From positions 963,879 to 1,027,878 of the forward strand of contig MNCI01003588.1 of assembly GCA_015680685.1 (NCBI GenBank): a stretch of 64,000 nucleotides of DNA, given 5' to 3'. The notes beneath the pieces were generated by a model. That model was not told where the DNA came from. It did not search any database and worked only from the letters and a program-made list of their open reading frames with translations. Positions 57,643 through 64,000 of this stretch are shown piece after piece (within the stretch, counting starts at the first letter, position 1; each line of letters opens with the position of its first letter). A program made the translations under genes and the position numbers. The stretch comes from Gnetum montanum (lineage: Eukaryota; Streptophyta; Gnetopsida; Gnetales; Gnetaceae).

Positions 57643-60004
57643 GGCTGTCTAGTAGACAACATATTTAGATTTTCATATTAGAGATTAGCAAGCTCCATGT
57701 ATTCTATCATCTTCTTAATCTACAACTCCTTCATGTGGATTTCCACATTATTGTAGGCATGTATCCCATCAATGATAGGTTACCAAATTTCTCTTCTTTG
57801 TTAGAGTTGCTAGAGGGTTTCATTTATTTTTGCATTTGTCCCAGCTGGATGTGCTTTTCATTAACTTCTTTTTGTAGACTAACCTAATCTCTATAATGAT
57901 CCTTGACTCTCTCAAATTTAAGAGTCTCTAATTTCTAGGCAGTTACCTCTATTGTAGTATTTTGACGAAGGGCCCAGACCTCCTCCATGGAGAGGTTTCT
58001 ATTTTTAGCTACCAACCTCCTTAGCCCTAGGTTCACTCTAGCTAAATGCCCATGTTGTTAGTTGATAAAGTTAATCAACTATTATATATGCTCATCAACA
58101 TTTTGTAGGTGGTGGTTCTCTGTGATCAATTGCACATTCTCCTATTGGGTTAGATCTAAGGCCTTCTGAATTTTGTGCTAGGTAGCTTCTTCTAAGAATC
58201 AGTAGAACACTACCATCTCCATCACATCCTTAACCCATTTAAGTTTGGTGTGAAGCTATTTAAGAGCTTCATCTCTTGTCAATGCAAAGTTGAGAAATGT
58301 AGGGTTAGCAATTTGAGCTCTTAATTCAACAACTTTAGCAGCCAAATGTTCATTCAGCTCCTTAGCGATTTTGAGTTACCCTTTCAAAATAATGTTTTTA
58401 CTTCTTGCCTCTAGTAGATTTGATTGGAATGTAGTAATACTATCTAGAATATCAAAGACATTCGAAAGTAGTTGCCTAGTTCCCACCAGTCAGTCCAGTA
58501 GTTCTTCATGCTATGCTATACTTAATCTACCACTTATGATCCCTATGGATGTCTTACCATCTTTGAGTGTCATAACATCTAGTACAGACACCACAAGTGC
58601 ATTAAGTGTTTTAGCAATTCTATCAACAACAAACTCTATTGCTATCTCCTATCCTTGGTGTTGCATCACCAGCATTGTTGCCTCCTCAGCTTCCTCCAAG
58701 TGCATCGAAAGGTTGTAGTGTTTCTAGAAATTTCTTCGAGTGATTACTATTCTACAAGAGATATCATAACTTCTCTCACAATAAGATTTGAACTTGTAAA
58801 CAACTGCATTTTTTGAGCCTAGAAAATAGATCCACCTCCTCTCATCATGCTGACTATTTAGGCCACCTCATTTAGGTAACTCATTGTTCACCAATACATA
58901 AATGGATCCCCATCACTCATGCCTGCTTGTTGTTCTTGTTCACTCAAGAGCCATTCTTAGTATTTGTGCAGCTATTGGGCTATTGTTGTGATGTCTGGCA
59001 TAATTTTTTGAGTGGCAGGTGGAGGAGGTGGATGCTACTCCTCTTCTTGAATGATTATTACATGCATTTTATCTTTCATCATCTTCACCCAACTAGCAAT
59101 TGGAGCATGCCTGACAGCATCATTTGTATAATATACACTCTGTCCTCTTTGATAGAGTTTTTTAACGAGGCATGGAAAGGGGAGTGCCTTCCTTCCACAC
59201 TCATTTTCTTTAAACTGCTTCTCTATCTCCAGATAGATTAGCTATGGAAGGTTAACAAGGAATCTTCCACTTAGAGCAGTGCACGCATAGATAGAAAAGG
59301 TAGTGATCTTATTGGGCCTCACCATGGGGTTTAGGTAAAAGGCTGCAATGTTTTAGTAAATTATTTCTACCAATGTAAGCACACCATACTAGTTATGGTC
59401 AACACCATAGCACCATCAAAGCCATTTCTTTTTTATGATAAGGTATGCTTGCATCAGAATCTCAATGAGATTTTCCCTTATTTTTTGTTAACCCAAGCAC
59501 TTCAACAATGGTTTGTAATAAGTATGATGTTGAGATGTCCTTGATTTTGACTATTGAACTAGCCTTCCTATTGTTTTAGAATAAGAGTGTCTCTCTCATG
59601 TACCACTCGTTGATGGAAGTGATAATTGGCAACATAGGAGAGGTCTTTAGTTGGTCCTGTACTTCTTTAGGTGCTTACTCTAGGAAAGAGCCAAAGTTTA
59701 ACCCCTAGAGAACTAATTTTTGAACCTTCCTTTATTTGATTTGATTCAAGTAGGCTTCTATAAAGGTCACCTCAAGGTTTGCTTGCTAAGCTGGTGCCTC
59801 ATCCTGGTGGGAATGTTCTGTTGCTGCTATTGATTTTGGAATCTAATGAATAGATTCCACCTTAGCCTCTTCCCTAAGAGGACCCATGGCAAGGGTTGCA
59901 AGTGGTTTTTCCTAGGCTTGTTCTTGGCCCCTTCCCATTCTTGGCCATTTCTCTCTTGGTTGAGATAGTCCTCCTTCATGCATGTGTTTGCCTTTTGATG
60001 CCAT
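57643..60004 (-). pseudogene. Element 3b extra ORF, N-terminal and central part
   Basis: It starts at 60002-60004 (MASKGKHMHEGGLSQPREKWPRMGRGQEQ). It is collinear with element 3a 39360-41649: NLEVTFIEAYLNQIK, MPDITTIAQ-LHKY, and a helical half near 57660-58250. Several TAG and TAA stops differ in position from those of 3a, so decay was partly independent. Cut by element 4 at its C-terminal third. Confidence 0.6.
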
Positions 60005-60434
60005 CTGAGGTCACAACACATCCATGGATTAGTAGATATAATGTGCAACTTTGCATATTTGAACATCTTATCTTGTCAGTTAGTTACACTTGGCTAAGGT
60101 TGAACCATGGTAGATTGATTATTTTATTCTTATTTTATTAATTAATTTTCATTATAAGTATCACCAAAGCTTTTTGGAAGAGTTCAGCTTCTATAATTTG
60201 GTGTTTAAATGTTGATTTCTTAGTTAAACCTTTTTGGAAGTTAGAAAAATGATGAAAGATTTTCTTTCCAAAATGGCACATTTGTGGCCCCCACAACTAA
60301 GAGCTTACCTCCAGTAGCTATAGGGAAGAAGAATGGAGTGATTTGGATAAATAGTTAGGAAGTTATGGGCTTTGAAAATTTGAAAAACTTCTTTGTCATT
60401 TATATTAGTAAATGTGAAAATTTCTAAGGGGTCA

Positions 60435-60545
60435 TGCATATTTATACTATTTTTGCACTATGTAGGTGGGATCACATATATGAGGCCTTGTATACACATG
60501 GGATCCATTAACAGGATCCCATTTATGAGGTCCATAAACAAAATT
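60435..60545 (-). promoter_or_regulatory. Candidate internal promoter upstream of the element 3b extra ORF
   Basis: TATAAATA on the minus strand (60439-60446) in the context AAAAATAGTATAAATATGC aligns with the TATATATA of element 3a. Inverted GGGATCC-type blocks (60465-60530) stand in for its palindromes. It is about 435 bases before the ORF start. Confidence 0.45.
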
Positions 60546-62100
60546 TTCAAGTGTGAATATCTTGAAAAATTCAAAGAATTTTTGAAGAAATTTGGAGTCC
60601 ATGGAGTCCTAGAAAAGCCAAGAATATGATCAAATCATTGAAGAATATCTTTAAAAGCTCAAAAATGAAAAATTTTGATGGAGAATGTGTGAATTGCATA
60701 AAATATGTAAATGAGCACATGGTTGAATGCAGAAGATGGATGTACAAAAGATTTTGATTGCAAGAATGCCTAAGGATAAGGTGCTTAATGAATCCAACTA
60801 AGAGATATGCAAGTGGGTCCCTCTTATAGCAGGCACATGCCTTGTTTGCCCTTGCATAACCTCAACCTAAGGAGTCTGTGGGCCCCATAAGCGATTAATA
60901 ATTGATGAAAGTTAAGGATCAAAACCTAGAAGATTCTACCAAAGAATTTAAGTACATTAGACAAAGACACCGAATGAAGAACATGGACATTGATAGTCAT
61001 AGGTAGCATGGATGAATGATGGAGAAGGTGGAATGGAATTCTAAATTGAGGTCATAAGAAGTCCTTTATGAATTTTTGTTTAAATGACTTGAGAAGATCC
61101 ATCCTTAGTCTAGACCAAAACCAATTGCTTTCAGTGACTTTGCATCACCACTCCAAGATTGATCCACCCCCTCAAGACACAAGAGTGCTTCCATAGAACA
61201 ACCACCACTCCATAAAGAGAGGAAAAGAGAAGCAGGAAGTGAGAGAGGGCCTTAGTTAGAGGGGACCTTTAGGCATGGGTAACATGTCTTTTTAGTTTCA
61301 TAACTAGTGCTTGTAGCTTGTTTATTTGTTGAAGGGATGTGCTTTGAATTCCCATCATTTTTTTTTATATTTTTTGTTTTATTTTTATTTTTAAATTTTC
61401 TTCTTCTTTTTGAATGGGAACCACACCATGCAAAGACTTTATTCAACTTTCTATTATTGGTCGACATGGAATGGTAAGAAGTCTATGAAAACACTCATGC
61501 ACATGAGCAAGTAGAAAAGTACAAAGAGTATTAAGTTCCCTTGAAGTTAGACCCTATGCAAACCTTTGAATCCTTTCCAATTCCAAAAACAACTAAGGTC
61601 ACAAATTTATTAAAGGTTTATTTAATGAAAAGGGACCTCAAAGTTCCAAAAAAGGAAAACCATAGCGTTTGTGGATGGGTTGATGTTGTGGACTCACTAC
61701 CTATTTCATGAAAAAGAAATTGTGTCTTAGCCATCGGTAAAAAAATTTAGAAATAGAAACCAGACATTAGCAAACAAAACATTAAACATAAACCACCATT
61801 AGTAACAACTACAATACCACTATGTCTTGTTGGCATAGAGCATATTTATTAACAAAAATTAGAAAATCACACTAAAATAAAGTACAATATAGAAGAAAGT
61901 GTAAAATACTCAAGAACGATTTAAATGTATTAAGAATGGTGTAAAAAATGGTATATAATAAGAAGAATTTTTAAAATAAAAAATATGTAAAATAAATAAT
62001 TTGCAAAGATAAAAATGTGTAAAACAAAAAATAGAAAAATTGAGAAGCCATGTATATGATTAACATAGATAGCCATCTCCCCCATGACTGAGTTGGAAGA
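60546..62100 (-). other. Element 3b noncoding spacer
   Basis: It is collinear with the element 3a and element 1 spacers (GAGAAGATCCATCCTTAGTC, GGGAACCACACCATGCAAAG). The short minus frames at 61252-61467 and 61930-62154 are low-complexity and unassigned. Confidence 0.5.
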
Positions 62101-62109
62101 AGGAGATCC

Positions 62110-63330
62110 AAAAAATTGAACATGGTTTCCAACACATTGAGGTATTTGTTCCATTGGCTTGCTTTGGTTTGTGGAAAGGCTTTATCTATTGGATGTTGAC
62201 TAGCTAATTTTTGTTTGGGCTTTTAGGCTTGTATATGATCATGACTCCAGAAGGAAAGGTTTCATCAATTATATAAGGCCCTTCCCACAACATTGAAAAT
62301 TTGGTTTTTTAAGGTACATGTGTGGGATTCCAATAGAGAACCTTCTCTTCCAGTTGAAATTTTACTTTTTGTATTCTAAGATCATGATGTTGTTTATTGA
62401 ATGTCTTGCGTACTTCATTCAAAGATAGGGACACCAATTGATTTTCATCTAGCACATTGAGATTGATTAGTCTTTCTTTTTGTGCTAGACTTAGGTTAAG
62501 GTCCAAGTCACAAGTTGTTAAGAGTGTACAAAGCCTAGATTGAATTGGGAGCATTGGAAGTTTTCTATACACCAACTTGTAGAGACAGTAGCCAATAGGA
62601 AGTTTTCATGTTGAGCGGTAGGCCCAAAGGGCATCATTGAGTTTTGAGCTCTAGTCTCTCCTATATTTGCTAATGGTTCTTATTAGAATCTTTGTGATCT
62701 CCCTATTAGTCACCTCTACTTGACCCTTGGCTTGGGGGTGATAGGGTGTTGTTAATTTATGTTCAACATCCAAGCGTTGCATGAGTTTCAAAACGTGACA
62801 CCTGTAAAATGAGTTCCATTGTCAGAAATTATTGCACATGGCACCCCAAACCTATTCACAAATTTTTTTTGTATAAATTGAGCAATAGTGAATGATGTAT
62901 AGTTAGTGATGACTGCTACTTTTGTCCATTTGGCATAGTAGTCAACAACAATGATTATATATGTCTTTCCATTGAACATGGGTGTGATGAGACCCATGAA
63001 ATCTATGTCCCATATGTCAAAGGGTTCCAGTGGTTAAATCCACTATTGAGAATTTTTCATTTATGCATTCATCCCACCATCTTATTTGTAGCACTCACAG
63101 GATCAGAAAATTTGGTGGACATCCCTGAAGATTGTGCACCAATAGTATCTTGCCATTATAATTTTTATGGTCATGCATCTCCTAGCATAGTGTGCCCCAC
63201 AAGGACCATCATGAGCATCTTAGAAAACACACAATTGATCTACACTAGGTACACACTAGTGAACTAAGCCATCAGCACACACCTTGTAAATGTGTCCATT
63301 GATTTCTATAAAGTGCTTAGCATGATGAAA
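62110..63330 (-). pseudogene. Element 3b integrase, best preserved copy
   Basis: The core piece 62788-62997 reads MGLITPMFNGKTYIIIVVDYYAKW and then IAQFIQKKFVNRFGVPCAIISDNGTHF. Both core aspartates (VDYY, SDNG) are present. The C-terminal piece 62309-62575 has DLDLNLSLAQKERLINLNVLDENQL and IQKVKFQLEEKVLYWNP. The zinc-binding part upstream (63050-63330) is damaged. This is the DDE-type integrase of a Ty3/gypsy element. Pieces lie in different frames. Confidence 0.82.
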
Positions 63331-63426
63331 AAATTATTGTTTCTTCCTATGGTCTAGATCTTGTTGGATCTCTTGAATGAGAAGGTAAGTGAGGATGCCA
63401 TCATACCATTTTGGTTTTGTAGGCAT

Positions 63427-63890
63427 TTATTCATTTATTGTAGTGGCAAAGAGGATTTCATTAGGAAATAGATCAGATAATGAGCTTTCCTTCTTTTTAT
63501 TATCCCATTGTAATTGAGACAAGTGATCAATGACCACATTCTTGGTCCCCTTTTGATCTATCATTGTAAGATCAAATTCTTGAAAAATCATCAACCACCA
63601 TATGACATGGGGTTTCACCATTAGCTTGTTCATGAGGAAGTATGACACTGTGATCAATGTGCATAAACACTTTATATCCAAGCACATAGTGCTTAAACTT
63701 TTCTAGAGCATACACCATCACCATCAGTTCATTCTCTATGGTGGTGTAATTCATTTTTGCATCCACAATGCTTCAACTTGCATAGTAGATATAATATGAA
63801 CATTTCTTATCATCCAATTGCATAAGCCTAGGTCCCAAGGCATAGTTAGATGCATCCATCATGATGTGGAATGGTTTGGACTAGTCAAGT
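63427..63890 (-). pseudogene. Element 3b RNase H remnant
   Basis: 63572-63766 reads MDAKMNYTTIENELMVMVYALEKFKHYVLGYKVFMHIDHSVI. The second piece (63427-63687) continues MNKLMVKPHVIWWLMIFQEFDLTMIDQKGTKNVVIDHLSQL, the linker that follows RNase H in Athila/Tat-like elements, ending FPNEILFA. A frameshift separates them. The catalytic Glu in TTEKEL is kept as the E of IENEL. RT begins at about 63890 and is cut by the window end. Confidence 0.82.
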
Positions 63891-64000
63891 GCTTTTAGAA
63901 TTGAAGTTTCTATGAGCTTCTATTTGAGTCTCTAGAATGCATTTTCACATTCCTTGGTCCAAATGAAGCAAGCATCTTTCTTTGTCAGCTTGACCAATGG

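Larger units (their letters stand above)
48796..64000 (-). mobile_element. Element 3b: Athila-like retrotransposon, truncated by the window end
   Basis: The 3' LTR (about 48796-49739) is followed by the polypurine tract (reverse of TACCCCCAT). Then come the extra ORF, promoter-like region, integrase and RNase H, and the window ends in RT. It is interrupted at 50479-57637 by element 4 inside the extra ORF. Same family and orientation as element 3a. Confidence 0.85.

Overview
The window looks like nuclear DNA from a seed plant with a very large, repeat-filled genome. A conifer or other gymnosperm is my best inference, not something the sequence proves. The plant calls rest on decayed Ty3/gypsy LTR retrotransposons nested three deep, an RPW8-type NLR remnant, a plant-type PHD-finger gene and a (TTTAGGG)-type interstitial telomere repeat. 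CpG is scarce except in the first 181 bases. I see one plausibly functional host gene; almost everything else is mobile or tandemly repeated DNA.

Layout. 1-181 is the end of an LTR. 182-7066 is mostly noncoding, with a small two-exon PHD-finger gene on the minus strand (2433-2851), a 23-bp perfect hairpin and four tRNA-derived SINE-like copies, one with a 17-bp target duplication. 7067-10357 is a tandem array with a period of about 360 bp. It is interrupted by an 18.2-kb Athila-like LTR retrotransposon (element 1, minus strand, 10358-28596), which has equal 862-bp LTRs and the exact 5-bp target duplication CATAG. The array resumes after it. Inside element 1, between its protease and gag, sits an 8.8-kb element (element 2, plus strand, 17153-25983). 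Element 2 carries one long gag-protease frame but no reverse transcriptase or integrase.

28597-37650 holds leftover array sequence, an interstitial telomere repeat, a decayed MULE/FAR1-like transposase flanked by direct repeats, an NLR pseudogene and a decayed retroelement-type ORF. From 37651 to the window end there is a nest. Element 3a (Athila-like, minus strand) is cut by element 3b (same family, minus strand). Element 3b is cut in turn by element 4 (minus strand), a second copy of the gag-protease-only family. Elements 3a and 3b both carry an extra ORF between integrase and 3' LTR, preceded by a TATA-containing, palindrome-rich region. Element 1 lacks this ORF.

How the parts relate. The order of insertion is array, then element 1, then element 2 on the left, and older remnant, then 3a, then 3b, then 4 on the right. 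Elements 1, 3a and 3b once encoded Gag, protease, RT, RNase H and integrase, and all are now broken by stops and frameshifts. Elements 2 and 4 could only have moved with pol functions supplied in trans. The three single-N positions are each flanked by near-identical direct copies and look like unmerged contig ends, not biology.
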